Of a stretch of DNA of 64,000 nucleotides, positions 8,815 to 17,184 are shown piece by piece. Source of the DNA: a virus; the IMG/VR virus record IMGVR_UViG_3300030102_006960, positions 65,950 to 129,949 of that record; one strand, written 5' to 3'. The translations under genes and the position numbers were made by a program. The notes under the pieces were generated by a model. The model saw nothing but the letters and a program-made list of their open reading frames with translations, searched no databases and was not told the DNA's origin. Position 1 is the first letter of the stretch, and every line of letters begins with the position of its first letter.

Positions 8815-9075
8815 ATGAACGATATCGAATTAAAACACATAATTAAGGAAGCGTTAACTAAAACCGATGAAAATAAAATTGGTGTTATGATACGTAAAGA
8901 GATAAAAGATGCTTTTGGTAGTGATTTAGAGAAGAAAGTTACTAATATTGTTAATAAAGAAATAAAGGGGACTAAGTTCGAAAAAGAAGTAGTTAAAATT
9001 AGTAAAGATGTATTAGAACAACTTTATAGAGAATTATGGATGAGACGTATGTTTTGGAAAAACGCAATAAAATAA
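8815..9075 (+). CDS. Small helical phage protein, unrecognised role
   Basis: An 86-residue helical protein with alternating charged helices and a C-terminus of the form VVKISKDVLEQLYRELWMRRMFW. I recall similar endings in small proteins of marine T4-like phages, but no role is known to me. Its stop codon overlaps the preferred start of the next gene by one base. The leader contains AAATATTTATAAAT. Confidence 0.65.
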   Translation: MNDIELKHIIKEALTKTDENKIGVMIRKEIKDAFGSDLEKKVTNIVNKEIKGTKFEKEVVKISKDVLEQLYRELWMRRMFWKNAIK

Positions 9076-10223
9076 TGGAAAATATTAAAAGAGACTACGA
9101 CAAAGTAAAAGACATTATAATGTCTTGTAATAATACCACCCAACTAAAAGTTGCGGATAAGGTATTAAATAAATTGGTGGATAAACACAGTGATAAAATA
9201 CCATCTAAACAAATCAACATTTTAAAACAACTAATTAAATTAATGAGTTTAAAGTGTAAAAAAGGTAAAGATGAAGATGTAAATGAAATATTTGATAGTG
9301 GAAAAGATTTTAAAACTCAATTAAATTTAAGTGGTGTAGAGTCACTCCAAAAAATTGCACCACAGATGAAAGAAGAAATTAATATTGGTACACAAATAGA
9401 ACAGAATCATTTACCTATTGAACAAGCAAAAGAATTAGCAACTCAAAACGTTAATAATATTTCGGATTATTATACTAATCCCAATTTTTGTATAATTGCA
9501 GTAGAAAGTAAAAATGGAACTAAAAAAACTGTAAGAGTAGAAAAAGAATTATTTGAAAAGAGTAAAGAAGGAAAGTTAGAATTAATAATGGATGATATGG
9601 AAATATTTCATGAAGATTTAGATACTAATGAAATTGCCAATAGACTAAGAGATCAATTAAGACAACAACAAAGGAATAGATTTACTAAAAAAGAAATTTT
9701 TGATAAGATAAGAGAAAAACGTTCTGAAGAATTAGAAAGAAGGAAATCAGAAGATTTTGAAGATGATGAATTAGAAGAAGCTACTGGCGCTGGTAGTGCA
9801 GGTGCATTTGTTGCACCATTAAATCAAGAACCTATAAGTAGAAGGTTTGCAAAAAATAAAATACCGGTTTCTAAAAATGGTATGACAAAACCTATTGGTA
9901 AAATGTTTTCTATGGGTATATTAGAAGAAGATGAAGAATTAGAAGAGGCGGTAGATTATGGGGGTGCGGTAGGTTCATATGTAACACCGGCAATGTGGGC
10001 AAAAAATAAAAAGAATTGGAGAGGGGCAAATAAGTTAGCATATCCGGGAGGTAAATTTGTTAATATAAAAGAAAAATGTAACACATATCCTTATTGTAAT
10101 CAAGGGTATGGAAGTAAAAAAACTTCACCTATTACACTAACAAATACATCAGATATGAAAATAGATAATGTATTTAATGAAAATAAAATAATCAAAAAGA
10201 GTAATTTAAAACTCAAAAAATAA
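9075..10223 (+). CDS. Unrecognised phage protein, possibly virion-associated
   Basis: ATG 9075, coupled to the previous stop, gives 382 residues. The first 80 residues are helical (DYDKVKDIIMSCNN, NILKQLIKLMSLKCKKG). The middle is an acidic coiled region. The C-terminal third is Gly-rich with two similar segments, GAGSAGAFVAPLNQEP and DYGGAVGSYVTPAMWAKN, each preceded by an acidic DELEEAT or EELEEAV stretch. That internal repeat suggests duplicated short motifs. No catalytic motif is seen. Confidence 0.65.
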   Translation: MENIKRDYDKVKDIIMSCNNTTQLKVADKVLNKLVDKHSDKIPSKQINILKQLIKLMSLKCKKGKDEDVNEIFDSGKDFKTQLNLSGVESLQKIAPQMKEEINIGTQIEQNHLPIEQAKELATQNVNNISDYYTNPNFCIIAVESKNGTKKTVRVEKELFEKSKEGKLELIMDDMEIFHEDLDTNEIANRLRDQLRQQQRNRFTKKEIFDKIREKRSEELERRKSEDFEDDELEEATGAGSAGAFVAPLNQEPISRRFAKNKIPVSKNGMTKPIGKMFSMGILEEDEELEEAVDYGGAVGSYVTPAMWAKNKKNWRGANKLAYPGGKFVNIKEKCNTYPYCNQGYGSKKTSPITLTNTSDMKIDNVFNENKIIKKSNLKLKK

Positions 10224-10268
10224 TACATTAACCAATTAATGTATATTTATATATAAACAAACAATAAA

Positions 10269-11123
10269 ATGGAAAATAAATTTTTAACTAAAAAGACTAA
10301 AGTAACCATTAATGAAGAATCTCCTAATGGGTTAAAAACTTATGAAAAAGTTCATAAAGAAGATGCAACTATTAATAAAGATGCTTTAAAGGCTATTGGT
10401 AAAAAATTAGAAGATTATTATGGTGATGAACTAAAAGAATTAGATCCAGTATTAAAAGTAGATAGAGAACAAGATTCACCTAAAGGTATCGATCCTTATG
10501 AAATAGAGGCGTTAGGTTCTGGAATGCAAGGGTTAAAGTATGATGATGAAGGTAGTGAAGTATTTAAATCATTTATGAACCGTATAGAAAAGCTAAATGA
10601 TACTTCTGAGTATGATAAAGAATTTGGTACTAAAGATGGTTTTGGAGAAACTGATGAAAATGATGATACATTTGAAGTTTTGATGAAAAATGGTGAACTA
10701 AAGAAAAAATATAAATATGACGAACCAACAGAATATCAACAAACTCCAAGAGTTAGGGTAACTAAAGGTGTCAATGAATCAAAAAATGAAAAAATGAAAA
10801 GATTAAATTTTAAAACTGAATTCACTTCAGTAGAAGAAGTAAAAGAATTAATACCTGAAAACTATAAGGTTGATGATCACACTTTTTTAATGACAGATGG
10901 TAACCAAACATTTAAAATGAGATGGGATGAATCATTGAATGAGGCTACAGTATTAAATTTTAGAAATGAAAAATCTATAAATGAGAATGTAGAAAAGATG
11001 AAGAAATTATATGATTTCCAATATGGTGATGTTAATACAAAAACTAATGATTATACTGAAGAAACTAAAGTTTTTAAAAACTTAATGGAATCAGTTAAAG
11101 ATAAAAACTTATTATCGGATTAA
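10269..11123 (+). CDS. Unrecognised acidic protein
   Basis: 284 residues, highly charged and probably largely helical or disordered, with a small C-terminal domain around VEEVKELIPENYKVDDHTFLM. It lies after the 382-residue protein, in the same direction, and is followed by a terminator. The leader carries GTATATTTATATATA. No family recognised. Confidence 0.65.
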   Translation: MENKFLTKKTKVTINEESPNGLKTYEKVHKEDATINKDALKAIGKKLEDYYGDELKELDPVLKVDREQDSPKGIDPYEIEALGSGMQGLKYDDEGSEVFKSFMNRIEKLNDTSEYDKEFGTKDGFGETDENDDTFEVLMKNGELKKKYKYDEPTEYQQTPRVRVTKGVNESKNEKMKRLNFKTEFTSVEEVKELIPENYKVDDHTFLMTDGNQTFKMRWDESLNEATVLNFRNEKSINENVEKMKKLYDFQYGDVNTKTNDYTEETKVFKNLMESVKDKNLLSD

Positions 11124-11143
11124 CCACCCACAAACCACTAATT

Positions 11144-11170
11144 AAACCTCCATTTATGGGGGTTTTTTTA
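11144..11170 (+). terminator. Rho-independent terminator
   Basis: AAACCTCC (11144-11151) pairs with GGGGGTTT (11158-11165), with one T-G pair, across a six-base loop and is followed by Ts. It closes the 8.8-11.1 kb transcription unit. Confidence 0.8.
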
Positions 11171-11193
11171 TGCTTTCATTATATTTATATGTA

Positions 11194-11958
11194 ATGGAAC
11201 TAAATTTTAAAAATATATTATTAGAATCGATTATTGATGAATTAGAAACTTTAACTAGAATGGATAAGGCAGTTCTTAAGTTTATCCACCAATCTATGAG
11301 TAAAGAAAAATTTAACCACAGTATTGGTAAAAATACTTATGATATGGAAGCAAGTGATGCATTAAGAATCAATGATTTAATTAATGTTTTTGGGTTAAAA
11401 GATTATGACTATGTTTTTAAAATGTGGAATTTTTATAAAAGGTTTGGGGATGTCTTATTTGATGATGAGATATTTGATGACTTTTCATATAGTATAGAAG
11501 ACTATGATGATGCAACTAAACTTATAATTGCAAAATATTATTTAGATAATTTAGTAGGAAGGGAAATTTATCCGGGATGGACAATAGAAATGATGGAAGA
11601 TCCAATTACTATGGTTGAAGAGAATTTAATGACTATGCTTGTAACTAATGGTAACTATGAACACATATTTCTATATTTATTAGATTTGAAAGGTAATAAA
11701 TTGGCGGGTGATATTATTACTCACAATGAAGATGGTTTAGGTGCGTATTTTTCAGAGGATATTAAAGTGTCTAAATATGCAGATATTATTGACACCATTG
11801 AAATACCAAACCCAATAAAACGTTTAAATAATTTAAGTGATGAAAGTTTGGAAAAATATTTTAATTTCATTATTGAAAATTTACGAGATGAAATTGAAGA
11901 GTGGGATGAAGATATCCGACACTATTATGAAAATATTAAACCAGAAAGAGAAGGTTAA
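11194..11958 (+). CDS. Paralogue family member with capsid-targeting-like N-terminus
   Basis: ATG 11194 is chosen over the in-frame ATG 11170, which lies in the terminator. It yields 254 residues beginning MELNFKNILLES, a short amphipathic leader ending in LLE. The next 60 residues (MDKAVLKFIHQSM, then LRINDLINVFGLKDYDYVFKMWNFYK) match the N-terminal domain shared by proteins at 37594, 38210, 44757, 45865, 47864, 48661, 49680 and 52565. The rest is acidic and unrecognised. It is the only member far from the main cluster and lies just before a peptidoglycan amidase. Role unknown. Confidence 0.7.
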   Translation: MELNFKNILLESIIDELETLTRMDKAVLKFIHQSMSKEKFNHSIGKNTYDMEASDALRINDLINVFGLKDYDYVFKMWNFYKRFGDVLFDDEIFDDFSYSIEDYDDATKLIIAKYYLDNLVGREIYPGWTIEMMEDPITMVEENLMTMLVTNGNYEHIFLYLLDLKGNKLAGDIITHNEDGLGAYFSEDIKVSKYADIIDTIEIPNPIKRLNNLSDESLEKYFNFIIENLRDEIEEWDEDIRHYYENIKPEREG

Positions 11959-11995
11959 TTCGGACAAACCAATAATAGAACAAAAAAATAGAAAT

Positions 11996-12832
11996 ATGTT
12001 ATTAAAAAAAGGAAGTAAAGGTGATGATGTTAAAGAACTACAAAAATTATTAAATATTACTGTTGATGGTGATTTCGGTCCTGCAACTGAACTAGCAGTA
12101 ATGAGATTTCAAGCACAAAACGGTTTAAAAACTGATGGTATAGTCGGACCTAAGACATGGAAAAAGATACAAAGTAGAAACAACAGTATAGAAAAAAGTG
12201 ATGGGTACGTATGGATATTAGATAATGGACATGGAGGTATTATAGACGGTGTATATCAGACACCTGGTAAACGATCACCTAAGTGGGAGGATGGTACACA
12301 GTTATTTGAAGGAGAGTTCAATAGGGCGGTTGTAAATAGAATTATTAAGATGTGTGAAAAAGATGGTATTGAGTGTATTAATTTAGTTGATACAGAAAAA
12401 GATTTATCATTAAGATGGAGAACTGATAAAGCAAATGACATATACAGAGAAAGACAACAAAGTGATGGTAAGAAATGTATTTATGTTTCAGTACACGCTA
12501 ATGGATTTAACAAAGAATCCGCACACGGTTGGTCAGTATATACAACTGTAGGTGAAACTAAATCTGATAAAATTGCTCAAATATTACATGAAAAGGCAAA
12601 AGTAGAATTCCCAACACATAAAATGAGGGTAGATACAAGAGATGGAGACGCAGATAAAGAATCTAATTTTTGGGTTCTACGTAAAGTAGTTATGCCTTCC
12701 ATATTATCAGAAAACTTCTTTATGACTAATAGAGAAGAAAGTAAACTACTTTTAAGTGAGGAGGGAAGAGATAGGATAGCTAAAATACACTACCAAATGA
12801 TAAAAGAAGTAGAATCCAAAAAAATTATTTAA
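11996..12832 (+). CDS. Endolysin: peptidoglycan-binding domain plus Amidase_3
   Basis: ATG 11996 gives 278 residues starting right at the PG_binding_1 domain (MLLKKGSKGDDVKELQKLL, then DGDFGPATELAVMRFQ and DGIVGPKTW). From about residue 70 an Amidase_3 domain follows. Its zinc-binding set is His in NGHGG, Glu in EGEFNRAV and His in SVHANGF, with the catalytic-type Glu in LSENFFMTN. This is an N-acetylmuramoyl-L-alanine amidase that cuts the stem peptide from glycan, either for lysis or as a virion hydrolase. An earlier ATG at 11837 would overlap the preceding gene and add only a basic, non-conserved extension. Confidence 0.88.
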   Translation: MLLKKGSKGDDVKELQKLLNITVDGDFGPATELAVMRFQAQNGLKTDGIVGPKTWKKIQSRNNSIEKSDGYVWILDNGHGGIIDGVYQTPGKRSPKWEDGTQLFEGEFNRAVVNRIIKMCEKDGIECINLVDTEKDLSLRWRTDKANDIYRERQQSDGKKCIYVSVHANGFNKESAHGWSVYTTVGETKSDKIAQILHEKAKVEFPTHKMRVDTRDGDADKESNFWVLRKVVMPSILSENFFMTNREESKLLLSEEGRDRIAKIHYQMIKEVESKKII

Positions 12833-12878
12833 TAATAACTCTTTATTAGAGTAATAAGTGTTATTATATTAGTGTTAT

Positions 12879-13346
12879 ATGAATAGTGCAGAGTTTATAC
12901 AGTACATTACTAAGGAGTTAACAATGGAAGAAATGACATTGTTATATAAAGCAAATAATATAAATTATGATAAATGTAATTTATATTATGAGTTTATTAT
13001 GACTCTTAATAGAAAAGTTAATAATACTTTTTTAGGTGATGACGTAATAAATAACGAAGAAGATATAAAAAATCATTTTAATTGGTGTTTTAATCATACA
13101 ATTAAAAATTTTAGTAAAGAGGGTATATTATTTATGGAAACCGATTTATTAAAAGAATATTTTTTTAATTTTTATGTGGAATTATTTTACTACACCCCCA
13201 CCAAAAAAGATATTTTAGATAAGTTAGATAAATTCCCTAATATGTCTTTTGATTATTATAGGTTAAAAACTAGATCTGATATGGATGTATTATTAGAATT
13301 ATATAGAATTTTTGAAAAAAGTTTAGATTATAAGTTAAAAATGTAG
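12879..13346 (+). CDS. Unrecognised helical protein
   Basis: 155 residues, helical and rich in Asn, Tyr and Phe, without a membrane segment or recognisable motif. The leader holds TTATATTAGTGTTAT. It lies alone between the amidase and a run of four small genes. Confidence 0.6.
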   Translation: MNSAEFIQYITKELTMEEMTLLYKANNINYDKCNLYYEFIMTLNRKVNNTFLGDDVINNEEDIKNHFNWCFNHTIKNFSKEGILFMETDLLKEYFFNFYVELFYYTPTKKDILDKLDKFPNMSFDYYRLKTRSDMDVLLELYRIFEKSLDYKLKM

Positions 13347-13391
13347 GTTTTAGTATTTATTTTATCATAAAATAGTTTTATAGTTACATAT

Positions 13392-13640
13392 ATGAATAAT
13401 AAAATTAAATTTTTAGAAATAGTTTTATCAGATTTAATATCTGAAAGAGATACGTTAGAAATGGATTTAAATTATATTTTAAATAATTCTTTATTTGAAG
13501 CCAAAAAGAAAAAGAAAAAATTTGAAAGGGTTTTAGAGTCTATAGTTAATGTAAATAATAAAATAAACACTCTCACAGAATACTTAGCACAAATAACTGC
13601 TGCTAGTAGTGTTACAAATGAAAGTGTAGAAGAAAAATAA
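13392..13640 (+). CDS. Small coiled-coil protein
   Basis: 82 residues, almost entirely predicted coiled coil (IKFLEIVLSDLISERDTLEMD) with a basic KKKKKFER stretch in the middle. No family recognised. Starts 46 bases after the previous gene and is followed 20 bases later by another small helical gene. Confidence 0.6.
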   Translation: MNNKIKFLEIVLSDLISERDTLEMDLNYILNNSLFEAKKKKKKFERVLESIVNVNNKINTLTEYLAQITAASSVTNESVEEK

Positions 13641-13660
13641 CAAAAATTAAAATTAAAAAA

Positions 13661-13849
13661 ATGGAAAATTTTGAATCATTAAAAACATTAGTAACAAATT
13701 TAGAAGAAGATGTAGTAAAATTTTATGAAAAAAATAATAAAGCTGCTGGAACCAGAGTAAGAAAAGGGTGTCAAGATATTAAAAATCTTTGTCAAACCAT
13801 AAGGGTAGAAGTTTCTGAATTGAAAAAAACAGATACTGTAGCAGTATAA
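13661..13849 (+). CDS. Small basic helical protein, possibly nucleic-acid binding
   Basis: The 62-residue protein is laid out as FESLKTLVTNLEEDVVKFYEKNNKAAGTRVRKGCQDIK. This resembles the small bacterial and phage histone H1-like proteins of Bacteroidota, where a helix is followed by KAAGTRxRK. Those are known as Hc1/histone H1-like proteins and bind DNA. The match is by eye over the middle 30 residues, so DNA binding is a reasonable but unproved inference. It sits in a cluster of small genes with A-rich leaders. Confidence 0.65.
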   Translation: MENFESLKTLVTNLEEDVVKFYEKNNKAAGTRVRKGCQDIKNLCQTIRVEVSELKKTDTVAV

Positions 13850-13860
13850 AAATAATTAAT

Positions 13861-14058
13861 ATGATGATAGACATTCTTAATAAAGTATTTTTGTTTTTAT
13901 TAATTCTATCTATTTTAAACGTAATAAGAAATTCGTTTTTTTTGGTTAGGAGTTTTAAAGATGGTGATAGATTTAAATTAAATAGACCTTCTTTATTGAT
14001 TTTAGGGATGTCTATATCATATATAATACTAACATTAATAGAAGGTATAAAAATTTAA
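13861..14058 (+). CDS. Small membrane protein
   Basis: 65 residues with two hydrophobic segments (about 3-22 and 41-62) separated by a charged loop (RSFKDGDRFKLNR). No family recognised. It starts 11 bases after the H1-like gene and ends two bases before the next. Confidence 0.6.
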   Translation: MMIDILNKVFLFLLILSILNVIRNSFFLVRSFKDGDRFKLNRPSLLILGMSISYIILTLIEGIKI

Positions 14059-14059
14059 A

Positions 14060-14527
14060 ATGATACAAGAAAAATTAAATAGTTTAAGACCTTATGTAAC
14101 AGGATTGAGATTTGTAAAAGATTTAGCCGTTGTTGATTTAGTCTTAAAAGAAGGTTGGAATATGTTTGAGTCTGATAAGGTATCTTATAAACCTAGTAAT
14201 AATAACAAAAATTATTTTATGGTTTTCCCTAAAGATCCTAAAGACTCTATAGATGATGTGGTTATACATGTAGAAAATGTTATAAATGTAAACATAGAAA
14301 AAGAGAATAAATTAGTTTTACTTAAAGCTAAAATAGAAGAATTAAAGAGGTTATTTACGGATAAAACTTTAAAGGATTTAGAAAGATTAAAATTTGTAAT
14401 TCCAGAACTTACAGAACCAACCCTAAAAGACATTGAAATACCGCAAAGTAGTAGGCACCTAAATAGTAAAATAGAATTACCACCCAAAGAGGAAGTTAAA
14501 AAAGAATTAGAAAAAGAGGAAAATTAA
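14060..14527 (+). CDS. Unrecognised protein with helical C-terminus
   Basis: 155 residues. The first 70 look like a small alpha/beta domain (VTGLRFVKDLAVVDLVLKEGW, YFMVFPKDP). The second half is helical and charged, ending in a Glu/Lys tail. I recall similar N-termini in uncharacterised phage proteins but cannot name a family. It converges with the minus-strand gene at 14539 across a shared terminator. Confidence 0.65.
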   Translation: MIQEKLNSLRPYVTGLRFVKDLAVVDLVLKEGWNMFESDKVSYKPSNNNKNYFMVFPKDPKDSIDDVVIHVENVINVNIEKENKLVLLKAKIEELKRLFTDKTLKDLERLKFVIPELTEPTLKDIEIPQSSRHLNSKIELPPKEEVKKELEKEEN

Positions 14528-14540
14528 TTCCTCTTTTTTT
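14511..14540. terminator. Bidirectional terminator between convergent genes
   Basis: GAGGAA (14516-14521) pairs with TTCCTC (14528-14533), flanked by an A-run on the left and a T-run on the right, so it can work on both strands. It separates convergent genes ending at 14527 and 14539. Confidence 0.8.
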
Positions 14541-14859
14541 ATACCTCAAAATGTTCTTGTAATGTATGAATTAACCAAGTCGTACCTGAAAAAAAACAAG
14601 CGTCAAAAAATATAGAAATATAACAATTATCTAACCCATTCAATGAAAGAGGTGAAAATTGATTATATCCCAATAAATGTACACTAGTAGATATAAAAAT
14701 ACCAACCCAAAAAGGTAAACACATCATACAACTAAACAATTTTCCCCAAAAATCTGGTGAGTATAGATTTAGTTTATCTCTTAAACCTTCAAATATACTC
14801 CCATATACTATTATGTTACAAATTCCATAACATACTAAAATACTAACTAAAATACTCAT
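14539..14859 (-). CDS. Phage membrane protein with CxxC motif (DUF1360-like)
   Basis: 106 residues with hydrophobic segments at about 3-22, 43-63 and 85-100. A characteristic CMMCLPFWVGI follows a KLFSC stretch. Small proteins with this CxxCxPFWVG signature are common in phages and bacteria (DUF1360 type) and have no known function. It is the first minus-strand gene here and is flanked by a terminator, so it may be transcribed alone. Confidence 0.75.
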   Translation of the reverse strand: MSILVSILVCYGICNIIVYGSIFEGLRDKLNLYSPDFWGKLFSCMMCLPFWVGIFISTSVHLLGYNQFSPLSLNGLDNCYISIFFDACFFSGTTWLIHTLQEHFEV

Positions 14860-14905
14860 TTTTTATATTTTTTAAACTATTTATTATATAGTAAAGATAG
14901 TGAAA

Positions 14906-15331
14906 ATGAAATTAATTGTCAATAATAATCAGTATAAACGTTTAATACGACAACAGAATAAAGAAAATAATTTTCTTAATGAATGGGGTGTTTATATAAA
15001 AGATAATATAATTAAAAAAATAGAAGATAAAAATCTAAATGAAAATGTAATTTCACTCAATAATCTTAATTTAAAATTAAGTAAACACAAATTTTTTAAT
15101 TCATTACCAATGGATAACTTAATTTTAAATATTTATAATGAAAGGTTAAATGAAACTATTATTGAATTAGATAATAATACTATGTATTTAGATGAGTCTA
15201 ATAAAATTAAGGATGTATTTATTAATATTATCCACAATAATAGTAAAAATTTAAATGAAACTATTAATAGTAGTGAAATAGGTATAAAATTGATGAAAAT
15301 AAAAGAATGGTATGAGACTAAAAATAAGTGA
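14906..15331 (+). CDS. Unrecognised protein with KLxxxNxxQYKRLIR N-terminus
   Basis: ATG 14906 is preferred to the upstream GTG 14900. It gives 141 residues beginning MKLIVNNNQYKRLIRQQ, a variant of the N-terminal signature found at 15312, 37594, 38210 and 39453. The rest is Asn-rich and helical, without motifs. It overlaps the next gene by 20 bases, and that gene carries the same signature and a lysin domain. The signature suggests targeting into the prohead, which is inference. Confidence 0.65.
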   Translation: MKLIVNNNQYKRLIRQQNKENNFLNEWGVYIKDNIIKKIEDKNLNENVISLNNLNLKLSKHKFFNSLPMDNLILNIYNERLNETIIELDNNTMYLDESNKIKDVFINIIHNNSKNLNETINSSEIGIKLMKIKEWYETKNK

Positions 15332-16325
15332 GAGACAATTAAGAAGAATTAAAGAAGACAGTGAATCTTCAGAAACTTTAACTACATTATCTAATTTATC
15401 TGATACTGCAGATAAATTTCAAGATGATTTAGGTGGTAAATATTTACGTAGGTATAGAAAAAACGATAAAAATTCGGTAAAAAGAGTTCAAACTATGTTA
15501 ACTCTTTTAGGATATGATGTAGGACATTATGGGGATGGTGAACCGGTTATTGACGGTATTTATGGTCCAGACACTGCAGAAGCGGTAAGACATTTTCAAA
15601 AAAACACCTTTATTGAACCAATTGAGTGGGATTCAATAGTGGGTCCAAAAACCTATACAGAATTATATGACGATATAGAAGAATTAGGGGACGAACACGC
15701 TATGTCAGTAGAAGAGGTATTATTATTAGGGTTAGATGATGAAAATATTATGGGTGATGATGATGAACCCCACTATAATGACGAAGAAGAGGAAGAAGAA
15801 GAGAAAAAAGAATTGGATTGGGATGATGTTGAAGATGGTGACTATGAAATAAGTGATAAAGTAATTAAGTTAGGAAGAGAAGTCGTAGATAAAGCATCAG
15901 AAAGACTAGGTGAACCATATGTGTGGGGAGGTGAGTTTGATGGTGTCGGTGGTGATTGTAGTGGTTTGGTAGATTGGACGTTTAGACATGTTGATGGTCT
16001 CGATTCACCAGGAAGAGATACTACTTCTACATTAAAAAGAGAAGAAGGTTTTAGAGGGGGTAGAAATAACTATGACGAAGTAAAACCAGGTGATATTTTA
16101 TTATTTGATGGTAAAAAGGTTAAACATACAGGAATTGTATCTGATGTAAATGGTAACAAAATTAGTATGATTCATTCGGCAGGTACTGGTTGGGATAAGG
16201 GTACTAAAAGGGGAGTCCAAATAACAAAAGATACGTTTAATGATTACAAGTATTTTAGAAATAATTATTTAGGTTATGTTCCTTTAGAGTATTTTATGGT
16301 TGACAAAGAAGATATAATGACTTAA
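15312..16325 (+). CDS. Peptidoglycan-binding plus NlpC/P60 endopeptidase
   Basis: The 337 residues start with MRLKISERQLRRIKED, an N-terminal signature shared with other proteins here and ending in IKE. A PG_binding_1 domain follows at residues 45-105 (VKRVQTMLTLLGYDVG, DGIYGPDTAEAVRHFQ, VGPKTY). Then come an acidic linker with a poly-Glu run and an NlpC/P60 domain from about 195. The catalytic Cys is in GGDCSGLVDW, with His in KHTGIVSD and a second His in MIHSAG. It should cleave peptide cross-links of peptidoglycan. The leader peptide suggests packaging in the virion rather than a free endolysin. Confidence 0.87.
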   Translation: MRLKISERQLRRIKEDSESSETLTTLSNLSDTADKFQDDLGGKYLRRYRKNDKNSVKRVQTMLTLLGYDVGHYGDGEPVIDGIYGPDTAEAVRHFQKNTFIEPIEWDSIVGPKTYTELYDDIEELGDEHAMSVEEVLLLGLDDENIMGDDDEPHYNDEEEEEEEKKELDWDDVEDGDYEISDKVIKLGREVVDKASERLGEPYVWGGEFDGVGGDCSGLVDWTFRHVDGLDSPGRDTTSTLKREEGFRGGRNNYDEVKPGDILLFDGKKVKHTGIVSDVNGNKISMIHSAGTGWDKGTKRGVQITKDTFNDYKYFRNNYLGYVPLEYFMVDKEDIMT

Positions 16326-16335
16326 ATTTATTATT

Positions 16336-16713
16336 ATGAGAAAATACGGAGGAGTTTTATTAATTTGTAAGGAAACAAATAATTTTTTATTATTAAAAAG
16401 ATGTGAACAGGCTAGTTATCCTAAAACGTGGTCTATAGTATCTGGTGGTATTGAAAGAGGTGAAAAACCATTAGAGGGTATAAAAAGAGAGTTAAAAGAA
16501 GAAACCGGTATTAGTGATGATAATATTCGTTATGAATTTTTTGAACATCAAAATCAACTAATTCCTTATTTTGATTTTTACATTGGTTATTGTGAAAAAG
16601 AATACGAATGTAAATTAGATGATGAAAACATAGATTGGGGTTGGTTTAATATGAAAAATTTACCTAAACCCTTATTTCCTACACTTTATTCTTCACTAGT
16701 TAGAATTATTTAA
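16336..16713 (+). CDS. Nudix hydrolase
   Basis: 125 residues with a complete Nudix box beginning at about residue 38: GGIERGEKPLEG, then REL and EETGI, matching Gx5Ex7REUxEExGU. Nudix enzymes cleave nucleoside diphosphates linked to another group, such as oxidised nucleotides, NAD or mRNA caps. The substrate cannot be told from sequence. It starts 10 bases after the NlpC/P60 gene. A housecleaning or RNA-cap role would both fit a phage. Confidence 0.88.
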   Translation: MRKYGGVLLICKETNNFLLLKRCEQASYPKTWSIVSGGIERGEKPLEGIKRELKEETGISDDNIRYEFFEHQNQLIPYFDFYIGYCEKEYECKLDDENIDWGWFNMKNLPKPLFPTLYSSLVRII

Positions 16714-16726
16714 TTATAATTGTAAT

Positions 16727-16918
16727 ATGGATGAAATAGAAAGAGAAAGATTTGGTATTGAGATGGATCGCGAAAAAACCCAACTCAAAAAAGAACAATT
16801 TATTCGTGAGATAAAAAATGGTTTAGGAGAACACATCAAAAAAAATGGTAATAAAGTTAAAAAAATTAAGAGAAGTAAGTGGGAAAACTTTTGGTTAAAA
16901 TTAAAAAAAATATTTTAA
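16727..16918 (+). CDS. Small basic helical protein
   Basis: 63 residues, charged throughout, with a strongly basic C-terminal third (KKNGNKVKKIKRSKWENFWLKLKK). No family. The next gene starts two bases after its stop codon, suggesting coupling. Confidence 0.55.
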   Translation: MDEIERERFGIEMDREKTQLKKEQFIREIKNGLGEHIKKNGNKVKKIKRSKWENFWLKLKKIF

Positions 16919-16919
16919 A

Positions 16920-17141
16920 ATGAATTTAGAAAAAGTTTTAGAGATTGCCAATGAATGTGTAAGTAATGAAGTAATACCAACTGAAGAACTTACCCTCACA
17001 TATTTTTTAGATTCTAAAACTCACAGACATTTAGACGAAGAGTTATTTTATAAAACTAATAATAATAACTCCACTTTCAATCACAATAAAGAAATAGAAG
17101 TTAATATTGCAGGTGTAACTTTCATTTTTAAACAAAAATAA
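16920..17141 (+). CDS. Small unrecognised protein
   Basis: 73 residues with a helical start (LEKVLEIANECVSNEVIPTEE) and a beta-rich end (EIEVNIAGVTFIFKQK). No motif recognised. It closes the small-gene run that begins with the Nudix hydrolase. Confidence 0.55.
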   Translation: MNLEKVLEIANECVSNEVIPTEELTLTYFLDSKTHRHLDEELFYKTNNNNSTFNHNKEIEVNIAGVTFIFKQK

Positions 17142-17184
17142 TTTACATTCTCATTTTTTTTAATTAAGTTTAAAAAAAAAGTAT

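Noticed and set aside
11837-11995. Longer start for the Amidase_3 endolysin
   Set aside because: The upstream extension overlaps the preceding gene in another frame and is basic and unlike any lysin N-terminus; ATG 11996 begins exactly at the peptidoglycan-binding domain.
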